Assembly (NCBI RefSeq): GCF_000092025.1
Contig: NC_003062.2
Coordinates: forward strand, 2,168,001-2,232,000
Reading direction: 5' to 3'
Source: Agrobacterium fabrum str. C58
Lineage (GTDB): Bacteria > Pseudomonadota > Alphaproteobacteria > Rhizobiales > Rhizobiaceae
Length of the DNA stretch: 64,000 nt
Below are positions 9,183-18,331 of this stretch, piece by piece (position 1 is the stretch's first letter; each line of letters starts with the position of its first letter). The notes below the pieces were generated by a model. That model was given only the letters and a program-made list of their open reading frames with translations, was not told the origin of the DNA and did no database searches. The translations under genes and the position numbers were made by a program.

Positions 9183-10562
9183 ATGGCGAGCCTCGATTTT
9201 TTCGACACGTTCAAAAAGAGCCCCGTGGCCAAGGCATGGCGCTCCGCCGGCAGATGGCTGCGCCACTGGCTGCCAACAGGCCTTTACACCCGCTCGCTAC
9301 TCATCATCATCCTGCCGATGATCCTGCTTCAGGCCGTGGTCGCGGCCGTGTTCATGGAACGTCACTGGCAATTGGTGACGGAGCGCCTGTCCGCGGCCGT
9401 GACACGCGATATCTCTGCCGTCATCGAGCTTCTGCAGACGGACCCCGAAGAAGACGATTATCAGCGCGTCATCCGCATCGCGCGAGAGAAACTCGACCTC
9501 AGCGTCTACATCGAGCCCAAGACCGATCTGCCGGCCCCCAAACCCGAGCCGCTGTTTTCGATCCTCGACAGGATCCTTGCCGATCAGTTGAAACAGCAAA
9601 TCGGCAGGCCGTTCTGGATCGACACCTATGGCAACGGCTCGCTGGTGGAAATCCGCGTTCAGCTCGAAGACAAGACGTTGCGCGTCTTCACCAGCCGCAG
9701 TTCCGCCTATGCCTCCAATACCCATATCTTCCTCGTCTGGATGGTCGGCGCGTCACTGGTGCTGATTGCCATTTCCATCCTGTTCCTGCGCGGGCAGATC
9801 AAACCCATCGAAGCACTTGCCAAGGCGGCCGAAAACTTCGGCAAGGGCCAGAAGATCAGCGGCTATTCCCCACGCGGCGCGGACGAGGTGCGGCGCGCCG
9901 GTCTTGCCTTCATCCTGATGCGCGAGCGTATCGAGCGGCAGATGGAACAGCGCACCGCCATGTTGAATGGTGTAAGCCATGACCTGCGCACCATTCTCAC
10001 CCGCTTCAAGCTGCAACTGGCGCTCGCCGGCGACAATCCTGATCTCGAAGGGCTCGATAAGGATGTGGACGACATGCAGTCGATGCTGGAGGCCTATCTG
10101 ACCTTCGCCCGCACCGAGGTCGAAGAGGATGTCGGCACGCTGGAGCTTCCGGCGCTTCTGGAGAAGATCGGCCATGATTTCGAGCTGCATGGCAAGAAAT
10201 TCAGCTACCAACTTTATAATATCGAGAGGATCATCGCCCGGCCGAATGCGCTGTCACGCCTCGTCGCCAATCTGGCCGAAAATGCGCGGCGTTACGCCAG
10301 CAATCTCCACGTCGATATCCGCAAGGCGCCACGCTCCATCATCATGACCTTCGACGATGACGGTCCGGGTATTCCGGAAATCTCCCGCGAGGATGTGTTC
10401 AAGCCATTCTTCCGGCTGGACGAGGCACGCAACCTCAATGCTTCGGGCACGGGCCTTGGCCTCTCCATCGTGCGCGATATCGCCCGCAGCCATGGCGGCG
10501 ACGTGTCGCTCGATGAAAGCCCGATGGGCGGATTGCGGGTCATCGTCAAGATTCCGGCTTAA
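9183..10562 (+). CDS. membrane sensor histidine kinase
   Basis: A 459-residue inner-membrane kinase: cytosolic basic N-terminus, transmembrane helix (about 36-57), periplasmic sensor (58-180), second helix (181-203), HAMP linker (204-255), dimerisation domain with the phospho-acceptor His266 in NGVSHDLRT, and an ATPase domain with N box NLAENARRYA, G1 box DDGPGIPE and G2 box GTGLGLSIV. It presumably phosphorylates the adjacent response regulator. The EnvZ-like layout and the adjacent regulator suggest an envelope or osmotic signal, but the ligand is unknown. The gene ends 13 bases from the convergent csaA gene. Confidence 0.9.
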   Translation: MASLDFFDTFKKSPVAKAWRSAGRWLRHWLPTGLYTRSLLIIILPMILLQAVVAAVFMERHWQLVTERLSAAVTRDISAVIELLQTDPEEDDYQRVIRIAREKLDLSVYIEPKTDLPAPKPEPLFSILDRILADQLKQQIGRPFWIDTYGNGSLVEIRVQLEDKTLRVFTSRSSAYASNTHIFLVWMVGASLVLIAISILFLRGQIKPIEALAKAAENFGKGQKISGYSPRGADEVRRAGLAFILMRERIERQMEQRTAMLNGVSHDLRTILTRFKLQLALAGDNPDLEGLDKDVDDMQSMLEAYLTFARTEVEEDVGTLELPALLEKIGHDFELHGKKFSYQLYNIERIIARPNALSRLVANLAENARRYASNLHVDIRKAPRSIIMTFDDDGPGIPEISREDVFKPFFRLDEARNLNASGTGLGLSIVRDIARSHGGDVSLDESPMGGLRVIVKIPA

Positions 10563-10575
10563 CGGCAAACGGCCG

Positions 10576-10917
10576 TCAGCACATCTTCTCACCGTTCGGC
10601 ACAGGGCGTTCAACCGCGGCCAACACGATATCGCCGTTTGCATCGGCAAAACCGAGCGTCAGAACTTCGGACCGGAAAGGACCGATCTGGCGCGGCGGAA
10701 AATTCACCACGCCCAGAACCTGCCGGCCGACCAGGCTTTCCGGCGTATAATGCACCGTGATCTGCGCAGAGGATTTTTTGATGCCGATCTCGGGTCCGAA
10801 ATCGATCTTCACCTTGATCGCAGGCTTGCGAGCCTCCGGAAACGGCACCGCCTCCACGATCGTACCGACGCGGATATCGACCTTTTCGAAATCGGCATAG
10901 GAAATTTCGCCGCTCAT
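10576..10917 (-). CDS. csaA: tRNA-binding domain protein CsaA
   Basis: A 113-residue soluble protein consisting of a single tRNA-binding (Trbp111-like) OB fold. The family pattern is clear: [20 protein letters not shown] near the N-terminus, [19 protein letters not shown] in the centre and VPNGEKMC at the end. In Bacillus, CsaA was described as a secretion-related chaperone; members bind tRNA or exported precursor proteins. It starts 11 bases after the proC stop and is probably the last gene of the YbjN-proC-csaA operon. Confidence 0.9.
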   Translation of the reverse strand: MSGEISYADFEKVDIRVGTIVEAVPFPEARKPAIKVKIDFGPEIGIKKSSAQITVHYTPESLVGRQVLGVVNFPPRQIGPFRSEVLTLGFADANGDIVLAAVERPVPNGEKMC

Positions 10918-10928
10918 GACCCGCTCCT

Positions 10929-11747
10929 TCAGCCCGCCAGTTCTTCGGCGCGCGTTTTCGCGGCGGCGACGGCCCTGTCGAACAGGGGCTGCATGCCGTC
11001 TTCGGCCATCAGCACGGACAGCGCCGCGGCCGTGGTGCCACCCGGCGAGGTCACGTTCTGGCGCAGCCGCGCGGCCTCCTCGGGGGACTGATGCAGGAGT
11101 TCACCGGCACCGGCCACGGTTTCGCGCGCCAGACGCATGGCCACGTCGGCCGGCAGACCGGCCTTGCGGCCAGCTTCCGCCATGCATTCCACCAGATAGA
11201 AGACATAGGCCGGGCCGCTTCCCGAAACCGCGGTCACCGCGTCGATGTCGCTTTCGGCCTCAACCCATTCGACCGGACCGCTGACCTTCAGCAACCCGTC
11301 CACAACGGTTTTCAGCTCGGCTGTGACAAGATCGTTGGCATAAGCGCCGGTGACGCCACGGCCGACCATGGCAGGCGTATTGGGCATGGCGCGCACGGCA
11401 GCGACCGCACCGAAATGCGAAACGAAAGTGGCGATGGTGGTACCGGCCGCGATGGAGACAACGACCGTTTCCGGACCCAGCAGGGGCTTCAGCGACGGCA
11501 ATATGGCATCCATCATCTGCGGCTTCACCGCCACGAAAAGAATGCCGGCCTTGACGCCCTCAGGCACGCTTTCGCTGTGGGTCGCGCCGGCTTCCGCTAT
11601 CGTCGTGCGCATGGCGTCGGAGGGGCGAGGGTCGATGACGATGACCTTCGATCCCGGCACACCCTTTTTCAGCCAGCCCGAAAGCATGGCGCCGCCCATA
11701 TTGCCGGCCCCCACGAGGACGAGCGGACCGGAAGCCTTGTACACCAT
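10929..11747 (-). CDS. proC: pyrroline-5-carboxylate reductase
   Basis: A 272-residue NAD(P)H-dependent reductase that makes proline from pyrroline-5-carboxylate, the last step of proline synthesis. The Rossmann motif [11 protein letters not shown] begins near residue 12. The substrate and dimer region [15 protein letters not shown] and the C-terminal signature ([19 protein letters not shown]) are intact. I place the start at the ATG at 11747, two bases after the YbjN stop and behind GGAGAAG. A TTG two codons upstream is possible but less likely. Middle gene of a three-gene operon. Confidence 0.95.
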   Translation of the reverse strand: MVYKASGPLVLVGAGNMGGAMLSGWLKKGVPGSKVIVIDPRPSDAMRTTIAEAGATHSESVPEGVKAGILFVAVKPQMMDAILPSLKPLLGPETVVVSIAAGTTIATFVSHFGAVAAVRAMPNTPAMVGRGVTGAYANDLVTAELKTVVDGLLKVSGPVEWVEAESDIDAVTAVSGSGPAYVFYLVECMAEAGRKAGLPADVAMRLARETVAGAGELLHQSPEEAARLRQNVTSPGGTTAAALSVLMAEDGMQPLFDRAVAAAKTRAEELAG

Positions 11748-11749
11748 GC

Positions 11750-12250
11750 TCAAGCTTCTCCAACGGTCTCGAACATGACCGCTTCGATTGCACTTTTGGC
11801 ATCCAGCCCCGACCAGACGACGAACTGGAATGCCTGATAATATTGCTCGCAGGCCTCAAGCGCGCTGGAAAGCAGAACTTCCACCTGCTGGTTGTTCGGC
11901 TCGGCACCACCGGCCAGAAGCAGCGACTGGCGGAAGATCACCACATCTTCCTGCCGCCACAGATCGAAATGCCCCATCAACACCTGGCCATTGACCTGCG
12001 ACAACAGGCGAATGACCTCGTTGACGCGCTGATCCGGCACCTTGATGTCGAAAGCGCAGGCCAGATGCAGCGCCTCGAAGTCTTCCATCCACGAGAAGGA
12101 AACGTGATAATCGGCCCAGTGACCGGCCACCGTCATGGCGATCTCGTCTTCGCCGGAACGTTCGAACGACCAGTCGTTCGAGGCAGCGACAATCTCGATC
12201 ATGTCCACGGGATTGGACTGACGCTCAATTTCAAATTCTATCAGACTCAT
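11750..12250 (-). CDS. YbjN-domain protein
   Basis: A 166-residue soluble acidic protein of the YbjN family (sensory-transduction or type III chaperone-like fold). The start is set at 12250 (MSLIEFEIERQSNPVDMIE) because an AAGGTG site lies just before it; the longer open frame upstream is Cys/Arg-rich and unlike coding sequence. YbjN domains in E. coli affect motility and stress traits. In alphaproteobacteria this gene is usually found directly upstream of proC, as here, but its biochemical role is not known. Confidence 0.85.
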   Translation of the reverse strand: MSLIEFEIERQSNPVDMIEIVAASNDWSFERSGEDEIAMTVAGHWADYHVSFSWMEDFEALHLACAFDIKVPDQRVNEVIRLLSQVNGQVLMGHFDLWRQEDVVIFRQSLLLAGGAEPNNQQVEVLLSSALEACEQYYQAFQFVVWSGLDAKSAIEAVMFETVGEA

Positions 12251-12676
12251 GCGGCACCTTCTCAGCCGGCCAGAATGTCGTGTTTTGAACGCCGGGCACA
12301 AAACGCACATACGAACCGGGATAAACATTTGAGACGATTGCCCGACACCACCAGAATTACGCATTCACCCTGTCTGGAGCTTACCAGGTCTTTTCGAATC
12401 ATCATTTAAAATCAGTGTATAATGGCCGAGTCCTGCTGCCACCCCTCGCCCGCCATTTTTGCCTTTTGAGCAGTGGATATCTTCTCCCCCATCACCTCAG
12501 GCGAGAGTCTTAAGCGACTCTGCCGATTGCGTTTTTTGGAAGTGTCCACAGGCCCAAAAAAATCGCGTCAGACGACCGCTTTTAACAACCACAAGTCTTT
12601 CGGACGAAACACCCCGAAAACAAAAGACCCCGGAATCGCAGGCGATCCGGGGCCTCTCAAAAAAATGCTGAAAAAA
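12251..12676. other. 426-base intergenic region between YbjN and ubiK-like genes
   Basis: No credible gene is seen. The left part should hold the YbjN-proC-csaA promoter reading leftwards. A TATAAT-like hexamer on the plus strand (about 12416-12421) has no matching -35 element. The right end holds the terminator of the ubiK-like gene. Confidence 0.5.
12616..12652 (-). terminator. intrinsic terminator of the ubiK-like gene
   Basis: An 11-bp stem with one bulged base (12628-12639 with 12642-12652, CCCCGGA/TCCGGGG core) is followed on the minus strand by TCTTTTGTTTT. Confidence 0.75.
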
Positions 12677-12940
12677 TCAGTCCTTGGCGGCGGAAAGCTT
12701 TGCTTCCAGGGTCTCGATGCGGGCGCGCAGCGCGTCGTTCTCATCCCGCGCCTGAATGGCCATTTCGCGAACCGCGTCGAACTCCTCGCGCCGGACGACA
12801 TCCAGGCTGTTCAGCCAACGATCCGCCTGCGCATGAAAAGCAGCCTCGGCTTCCTTGCGCACGCCCTGCGCAGCGCCGGCCGCATCGGTCATCAGCTTGG
12901 CGAATTCATCCAGAAAACGATTGGTGCCTGTCGTGCTCAT
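12677..12940 (-). CDS. ubiK: UbiK/YqiC-family accessory protein
   Basis: An 87-residue, highly charged helical protein ending in a coiled coil (ENDALRARIETLEAKLSAAK), typical of the BMFP/YqiC family. In gammaproteobacteria UbiK is an accessory factor of aerobic ubiquinone synthesis; in other bacteria the family is described as membrane-fusogenic. The second ATG (12940, MSTTGTNRFLDEF) is preferred because GAAGGA lies about nine bases upstream; the ATG three codons earlier would sit directly on that site. It is divergent from lgt. Confidence 0.8.
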   Translation of the reverse strand: MSTTGTNRFLDEFAKLMTDAAGAAQGVRKEAEAAFHAQADRWLNSLDVVRREEFDAVREMAIQARDENDALRARIETLEAKLSAAKD

Positions 12941-13067
12941 GGCGCTCATCCTTCGTCGGTTCAGGGGCATCGTCTGGCCCACTGTTGCTAGCCTTCAGGT
13001 AGGCACTCCACCGCCGGCTTGCAAGCGAAATCGAAAAATCGCAACAGCTTGGCAGGCCCTCGGTATC

Positions 13068-13083
13068 TTAAGCCGCAGCTTAA
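13068..13083. repeat. palindrome in the ubiK-lgt intergenic region
   Basis: TTAAGC-CGCA-GCTTAA is a perfect 6-bp inverted repeat with a four-base centre, 128 bases upstream of the ubiK start and 167 bases upstream of lgt. It could be a regulator site. It is not a CtrA box, because the two TTAA units are separated by eight bases instead of seven. Confidence 0.35.
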
Positions 13084-13249
13084 AGAATCACCTTGACCGC
13101 CGCCATCGCAATCGCCATTTTCCTTGGCGTCAGGAAGCCGGTGAGCATCATCGCCCGGTCCCTTGAGGCAATGGATATCTCCGTTGACCGCCCAGCAACG
13201 ATGACGGAATATATACGGATTGATAGCCGCTCCCACTCAACTCGCCATC

Positions 13250-14062
13250 ATGCCTTTCCCCAATATCGATCCGATAGCGTTGTCCATCGGTCCTCTGGCG
13301 ATCCACTGGTACGGCATTGCCTATGTTGCGGGCATCATGCTCGGCTGGTTTTATGCCCGCCGCCTCGCCCGCACGGATCGCCTCTGGCCGAACGACACCT
13401 CGCCGATCTCGGCGCAGCATCTCGACGATTTCATCCTCTGGGCGGCCGGCGGCATCGTGCTTGGCGGCCGCATCGGCTACATCCTGTTTTACGATATGGC
13501 AGCTGTCGCCGCCAATCCCATCAGGGCGATCGAAATCTGGAATGGCGGCATGTCGTTCCATGGCGGCCTGATCGGCACGACGATCGCCATGATTCTCTTC
13601 GCCCGCCGGAACGGCATTCCGGTGTGGAGCATGTTCGACATCATTGCCGCCGTTGCGCCCATCGGCCTGCTGTTCGGCCGCATCGCCAACTTCATCAATG
13701 GCGAATTGTGGGGTCGCATCGCCGATGTGCCATGGGCAGTCGTCTTCCCGACCGGTGGCCCCTTTGCGCGGCACCCGAGCCAGCTTTATGAAGCAGGCTT
13801 GGAAGGCCTCGTCCTCGTCGTCCTCCTGGCAATCGCAATATACGTTTTCAAGGCTCTGAAAACACCCGGCACCGTGACCGGCATCTTCGTCTGCGGTTAC
13901 GCCCTGTCGCGAATCTTCGTGGAATTCTTCCGCGAACCGGACGCCCAGATCGGTTATCTCGCGGGTAACTGGCTGACCATGGGCATGGTGCTGTCAACAC
14001 CGATGTTCCTTTTGGGCCTCTGGGCCGTCCTGCGGGCACGCAGCGCGACGAAAAGCGCCTGA
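13250..14062 (+). CDS. lgt: prolipoprotein diacylglyceryl transferase
   Basis: A 270-residue integral inner-membrane enzyme with seven predicted helices. It transfers diacylglycerol from phosphatidylglycerol to the lipobox Cys of prelipoproteins, the first step of lipoprotein maturation. The family signature [14 protein letters not shown] lies near residue 143, and the conserved HGGL motif near 103 and the N-terminal [14 protein letters not shown] are present. No ribosome site is obvious before the ATG at 13250; an in-frame TTG at 13220 is an alternative. Several lipoproteins, one at 17367, would be its substrates. Confidence 0.95.
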   Translation: MPFPNIDPIALSIGPLAIHWYGIAYVAGIMLGWFYARRLARTDRLWPNDTSPISAQHLDDFILWAAGGIVLGGRIGYILFYDMAAVAANPIRAIEIWNGGMSFHGGLIGTTIAMILFARRNGIPVWSMFDIIAAVAPIGLLFGRIANFINGELWGRIADVPWAVVFPTGGPFARHPSQLYEAGLEGLVLVVLLAIAIYVFKALKTPGTVTGIFVCGYALSRIFVEFFREPDAQIGYLAGNWLTMGMVLSTPMFLLGLWAVLRARSATKSA

Positions 14063-14077
14063 GCGGTATGATCGCCC

Positions 14078-15178
14078 ATGACCACACCGCTCGCGCAACG
14101 TATCAAATCCCTTATCCGGCTTAACGGTCCGCTCAGCGTCACCGACTTCTTTTCGCTGTGCCTCGCCGATCCCGAACACGGTTATTACAAGAGCCGCGAG
14201 CCGTTCGGCCGTTCGGGTGATTTCATCACCGCGCCTGAAGTCAGCCAGCTTTTCGGCGAAATGCTCGGTGTTTTCGTCGTCCACGCCTGGCAGCGGCATG
14301 GCGCCCCGGCACAAACGCAGCTGGTGGAAATCGGCCCCGGCCGCGGCACCATGATGTCGGACATGCTGCGCGTCATCCGCCGCATCGCGCCGCCGCTTTA
14401 CGAGACGATGCGGGTGCATCTGGTGGAGACAAGCCCCCGCCTTTCCGCCATCCAGAAGGAAACGCTGACAGCACATGCGGACCGGCTGACCTGGCATGAT
14501 AGTTTTGACGACGTGCCGGAAGGTTTTCTGCTGCTTGTCGCCAACGAGCTGTTCGATGCCATTCCGATCCGGCAATTCGTCAGGACGCCGCAGGGTTTCC
14601 GGGAACGTGTCGTCAGCCTCGATGCCAATGGCGAACTCGTTTTCTCGACGGGCCTTGCCGGCATAGACCCTACCCTCCTGCCACCGCAGCCCGAACGGCA
14701 ACAGCTTGGCACTGTATTCGAGGTTTCCCCTGCCCGCGAAGCCGTGATGACCGCGATCTGCCAGCGCCTCTCGGTCCATGGGGGCACGGCGCTTGCGATC
14801 GATTACGGCCATCTGGTCGCCGGTTATGGTGACACGCTGCAGGCCATGCGCAACCACGCCTTCGACCCACCGCTTGCGCATCCCGGCGAGGCCGATCTCA
14901 CCAGCCATGTGGATTTCGAAAGCCTCGTCAAAACGGCACAAGCGACCGGCGTGCATGTCAACGGCGCCCTGAGGCAGGGCGATTTTCTCCACGGCCTCGG
15001 CCTCAAGGAAAGGGCGAGCGCGCTTGCCGCCAAGGCGACACCCGACCAGACGCTTGAAATTGCCGAAGCGGTGAACCGCCTCGCCGGCGAAGGCGCCGGC
15101 AAGATGGGGGAACTTTTCAAGGTCATCGCCGTTTCAAGTCCCGCGCTTCATCTTCTGCCGTTTCGTGCGGTGGATTGA
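14078..15178 (+). CDS. class I SAM-dependent methyltransferase, MidA/NDUFAF7 family
   Basis: A 366-residue protein of the DUF185/MidA family. The SAM-binding motif LVEIGPGRGTMMSDML lies near residues 88-103, and the family N-terminal pattern (GPLSVTDFFSLCLADPEHGYY, GDFITAPEVSQLFGEM) is very clear. The mitochondrial homologue NDUFAF7 methylates an arginine of a complex I subunit during assembly; a similar complex I role is plausible here but not proven for bacteria. It starts 15 bases after lgt and is probably co-transcribed with it. Confidence 0.9.
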   Translation: MTTPLAQRIKSLIRLNGPLSVTDFFSLCLADPEHGYYKSREPFGRSGDFITAPEVSQLFGEMLGVFVVHAWQRHGAPAQTQLVEIGPGRGTMMSDMLRVIRRIAPPLYETMRVHLVETSPRLSAIQKETLTAHADRLTWHDSFDDVPEGFLLLVANELFDAIPIRQFVRTPQGFRERVVSLDANGELVFSTGLAGIDPTLLPPQPERQQLGTVFEVSPAREAVMTAICQRLSVHGGTALAIDYGHLVAGYGDTLQAMRNHAFDPPLAHPGEADLTSHVDFESLVKTAQATGVHVNGALRQGDFLHGLGLKERASALAAKATPDQTLEIAEAVNRLAGEGAGKMGELFKVIAVSSPALHLLPFRAVD

Positions 15179-15328
15179 CAGCGCAATAACCTCTGGGCCA
15201 ACATCGCCGCGACACACGAAGCAGGCACACTGCATCACACCGCCACGCAATGCCGTGGCAACAGGAAACATCTCGCTTAACCCTGCTCCACTGGCCACCA
15301 GCGATATTCTCCAAGGAATTCCCCCACC

Positions 15329-16123
15329 ATGCAGAACGCAACGCTGCCGCTCCCGCTCCAGTCCCCCCTGCTCGCCGCGTCAGGTGAAAACCGTGTCCGC
15401 CACGGCTTCTTCACCCGGCAGGGCGGCGTCTCGGAAGGGCTTTATCAGGGCCTCAATGTCGGCCTCGGTTCCCATGACGAACCCGAAAAGGTGCAGGAAA
15501 ACCGCCGGCGCGTGACGCAATGGTTCGGCCTTTCCGCTGATCGCCTCGCAACGGTGCATCAGGTCCACTCACCCGACGTCGTCGTTGTTGATGACAATTA
15601 CGACGGCAACCGCCCGCAGGCCGACGCGATGGTCACGGCAACGCCGGGTTTCGTGCTGGGCGTTTTGAGCGCCGATTGCGGACCTATCCTGTTTGCGGAT
15701 GCACAAGCGGGCGTCGTGGGTGCGGCCCATGCCGGCTGGAAGGGCGCGCTCTTCGGTGTGCTCGAAAACACCATCGAAGCCATGGTGAAGCTTGGCGCCA
15801 GCCGCGAGCGCATCGCCGCCTCGCTTGGCCCCTCGATCAGCCAGGATAATTATGAGGTCGGGCCGGAATATGTGGCGCGCTTCACCGATATCGATCCGGC
15901 CTATGCGGATTACTTCGCCGCGACGGAAAGGCAAGGCCACGCCTTGTTCGACCTCAAGCAATTCACCATCGACCGGCTGACGAAAGCTGGCGTGAAGGCG
16001 GAAAATCTCGGCCTCTGCACCTATCCCGACGAACATCGTTTCTATTCCTACCGCCGCACCACCCACCGCGCCGAACCCGATTACGGCCGGCAGATTTCCG
16101 CAATCGCAATTCTGGAGGACTGA
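15329..16123 (+). CDS. pgeF: peptidoglycan editing factor PgeF (multicopper-oxidase-like laccase domain)
   Basis: A 264-residue cytosolic zinc protein of the YfiH/DUF152 family. The metal ligands are visible in HQVHSPDVV (His near residue 74), SADCGPILF (Cys near 119) and AAHAGWKGALFG (His near 136). E. coli PgeF hydrolyses peptidoglycan precursors that carry L-Ser in place of L-Ala. The N-terminal HGFFTRQGGVSEGLYQGLN segment is typical. The M24 gene follows one base after the stop, so the two are co-transcribed. Confidence 0.9.
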   Translation: MQNATLPLPLQSPLLAASGENRVRHGFFTRQGGVSEGLYQGLNVGLGSHDEPEKVQENRRRVTQWFGLSADRLATVHQVHSPDVVVVDDNYDGNRPQADAMVTATPGFVLGVLSADCGPILFADAQAGVVGAAHAGWKGALFGVLENTIEAMVKLGASRERIAASLGPSISQDNYEVGPEYVARFTDIDPAYADYFAATERQGHALFDLKQFTIDRLTKAGVKAENLGLCTYPDEHRFYSYRRTTHRAEPDYGRQISAIAILED

Positions 16124-16124
16124 C

Positions 16125-17276
16125 ATGGCCCTGCATTTCGAGCTTTCGGAATTCGATGCCCGCCGCGAGCGTCTGCTCACGAAAATGGCCGAGGAGAAGC
16201 TGGACGCCCTGCTGCTTTTTGCGCAGGAGAGCATGTATTGGCTGACCGGCTACGACACCTTCGGTTACTGCTTCTTCCAGACGCTTGTGGTCAAGTCGGA
16301 TGGCTCCATGACGCTGCTGACCCGCTCGGCCGATCTGCGGCAGGCCCGCAATACCTCCGTCATCGACAATATCCTCATCTGGGTCGACCGGCCCAATGCG
16401 GACCCCACACTCGATCTGAAAAACCTGCTGAGCGATCTCGATCTGCTCGGCGCCAAGATCGGGGTGGAATACGACACCCACGGCATGACCGGCCGTGTCG
16501 CCCGCCTGCTGGACAACCAGCTTGCCAGTTTCTGCCAGATGAGCGACGCCTCTTATCTCGTCAGCACCCTCAGGCTCGTCAAAAGCCAGGCCGAGATCGC
16601 TTATGCCCGCAAGGCCGGGCAACTGGCCGATGAGGCTCTGGATGCGGCATTGCCGCTCATCAAACCGGGCGCGGACGAAGCTGCGATCCTTGCCGCGATG
16701 CAAGGGGCAGTTCTGGCCGGCGGCGGTGATTATCCCGCCAATGAGTTCATCGTCGGTTCCGGCGCGGATGCGCTGCTCTGCCGTTACAAGGCCGGACGCC
16801 GCAGGCTCGACACCAAGGATCAGCTGACGCTGGAGTGGGCCGGTGTCAGCGCCCATTACCATGCAGCCATGATGCGCACGGTGGTGATCGGCGAACAGGA
16901 TTTCCGCCAGAAGGAGCTTTACAGCGCCTGCCTGCAAAATATCACCGCCATCGAGGAAGTGCTGCGGCCGGGCAAGACTTTCGGCGATGTCTTCGATGTG
17001 CATGCCCGCGTGATGGACGAACGCGGATTGACCCGCCACCGCCTGAACTCCTGCGGTTATTCGCTGGGCGCCCGTTTCTCGCCTTCCTGGATGGAGCACC
17101 AGATGTTCCATGCCGGCAATCCGCAGGAAATCACCGCCGACATGACGCTCTTCGTGCATATGATCGTGATGGATTCCGATTCCGGCACGGCCATGACGCT
17201 CGGCCAGACCTATCTGACAACGGAGGGCGCCCCGGAAGCGCTCTCGCGCCATAACCTCGATCTTCTCACAGCTTAA
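16125..17276 (+). CDS. M24-fold hydrolase, creatinase/ectoine hydrolase-like (Xaa-Pro peptidase family)
   Basis: A 383-residue two-domain protein: creatinase N-terminal domain (about 10-140) and pita-bread M24 catalytic domain (about 155-375). The canonical dimetal ligands of aminopeptidase P/methionine aminopeptidase are mostly lost. The first Asp block reads LEWAGVSAHYHAAMMRTV (Glu and Ala at ligand positions), the GHGIG block is GYSLG, and the C-terminal Glu block reads HMIVMDSDSG. This resembles creatinase and ectoine hydrolase, which act without metal. It may therefore cleave a C-N bond in an amino-acid derivative instead of an Xaa-Pro peptide. Confidence 0.75.
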   Translation: MALHFELSEFDARRERLLTKMAEEKLDALLLFAQESMYWLTGYDTFGYCFFQTLVVKSDGSMTLLTRSADLRQARNTSVIDNILIWVDRPNADPTLDLKNLLSDLDLLGAKIGVEYDTHGMTGRVARLLDNQLASFCQMSDASYLVSTLRLVKSQAEIAYARKAGQLADEALDAALPLIKPGADEAAILAAMQGAVLAGGGDYPANEFIVGSGADALLCRYKAGRRRLDTKDQLTLEWAGVSAHYHAAMMRTVVIGEQDFRQKELYSACLQNITAIEEVLRPGKTFGDVFDVHARVMDERGLTRHRLNSCGYSLGARFSPSWMEHQMFHAGNPQEITADMTLFVHMIVMDSDSGTAMTLGQTYLTTEGAPEALSRHNLDLLTA

Positions 17277-17289
17277 ATCGCCACCGGGT

Positions 17290-17319
17290 TTGACAGAGCG
17301 GGAAAACCGCCCTTACATT
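17290..17319 (+). promoter_or_regulatory. sigma70-type promoter of the lipoprotein gene
   Basis: TTGACA (17290-17295) and TACATT (17314-17319) are separated by 18 bases, about 50 bases upstream of the lipoprotein start. Confidence 0.5.
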
Positions 17320-17366
17320 GCGCCACCTTGGGGCAAGAAGGAGCGGAACATGAGAGGGAAAATCGC

Positions 17367-18110
17367 ATGAGCCGGACGGGGTTCCCCCCCTTTTTTCCGG
17401 CCATCATTGTTCCAGTGCTGGTGCTGGCCCTTTCGGGCTGCAACACGACGGAGGCGCTGACACCACAGGTGAATGTCGGCCACAATAATGCCTCGCAATC
17501 GACGCCAGTAACGCAGGGCGATCTCGATCAGATGGCCGCCGCCGCCGACCGCGCACCCGCAGGCGCCCCGGCAACGGCAACCTCCGTGCCCGCTTATGCG
17601 CCGCAAAACTCGCTGCAGGCGCAGGCACAGGCGATGTCCAGCGGCAACCAGTATGGCGAGCCGCTTAGCCAGACCTCCAACGCGGCCCAACCTCCCGCGG
17701 CGCCCCCCTCGCAGCAGACGGCGTCGCTCGCGCCCGCTTCTTCGGCAAATTCCATCCGCTTCCTGCCGATCATCGGCGCGCCCGTTCAGGCCGTCACGCC
17801 CCTGTCGCGCCAGCTCGGTGCCGAAGCGCGGGCCAAGGGGCTGACCATCCGCGCCTCCAACGACAATTCGGCCGAAAACATCCTGAAGGGATATTTCTCC
17901 GCCTTCGCCGATGGCAACAAGGTCAATATCGTCTACGTCTGGGACGTTCTCGATGCCAATGGTGTGCGGCTGCATCGCCTGCAGGGGCAGGAGACGGTGG
18001 CGGCAAAAGGCAGCGATCCATGGGCCGCCGTGACCGACAGGGCCATGCAGGATATCGCCGCAAAAACACTGAACGACTACACGTCCTGGAAGCATTCTCA
18101 ACGCGGATGA
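17367..18110 (+). CDS. outer-membrane lipoprotein of unknown function
   Basis: A 247-residue lipoprotein. The ATG at 17367 follows AGAGGGAAAA and gives a signal peptide ending in the lipobox LSGC, so Cys25 is the lipidated residue. A long low-complexity Ala/Pro/Gln-rich linker (about 40-130) is followed by a folded C-terminal domain (about 133-245) with FLPIIGAPVQAVTPLSRQLG and VYVWDVLDANGVRLHR. This C-terminal domain is widespread in Rhizobiales lipoproteins, but I know no function for it. The linker suits a protein spanning the peptidoglycan. Confidence 0.8.
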   Translation: MSRTGFPPFFPAIIVPVLVLALSGCNTTEALTPQVNVGHNNASQSTPVTQGDLDQMAAAADRAPAGAPATATSVPAYAPQNSLQAQAQAMSSGNQYGEPLSQTSNAAQPPAAPPSQQTASLAPASSANSIRFLPIIGAPVQAVTPLSRQLGAEARAKGLTIRASNDNSAENILKGYFSAFADGNKVNIVYVWDVLDANGVRLHRLQGQETVAAKGSDPWAAVTDRAMQDIAAKTLNDYTSWKHSQRG

Positions 18111-18173
18111 GGTGAAACGGCGGGAGAAGTCATAGAGATTTCACGAAAATCATTGCGAAAGCGCGGAGTCCTC

Positions 18174-18201
18174 TTGCAATCGGAAGCAACAGCGCTATTA
18201 A
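18174..18201 (+). promoter_or_regulatory. candidate promoter of prs
   Basis: TTGCAA (18174-18179) and TATTAA (18196-18201) are separated by 16 bases, 130 bases before the prs start codon. Confidence 0.4.
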
Positions 18202-18331
18202 GGCGCGCATGGCAACAAGGCGTATCCGGCAAAGGCTTTTCGGCCGGATGTTCCTCCCCCTTGAACGACGCTTGGTTACGGTGGATTGAGCCCCGTGGCG
18301 CAAGGCGATGGCATGGAAACAGGCGGCCGCA

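Noticed and set aside
12459..12991. Plus-strand open frames in the YbjN-ubiK gap and across ubiK
   Set aside because: They run over the ubiK terminator and antisense to ubiK, and lack ribosome sites and family patterns.
13068..13083. Possible CtrA site upstream of lgt
   Set aside because: The two TTAA units are eight bases apart instead of seven and form a symmetric palindrome, so the CtrA consensus is not met.
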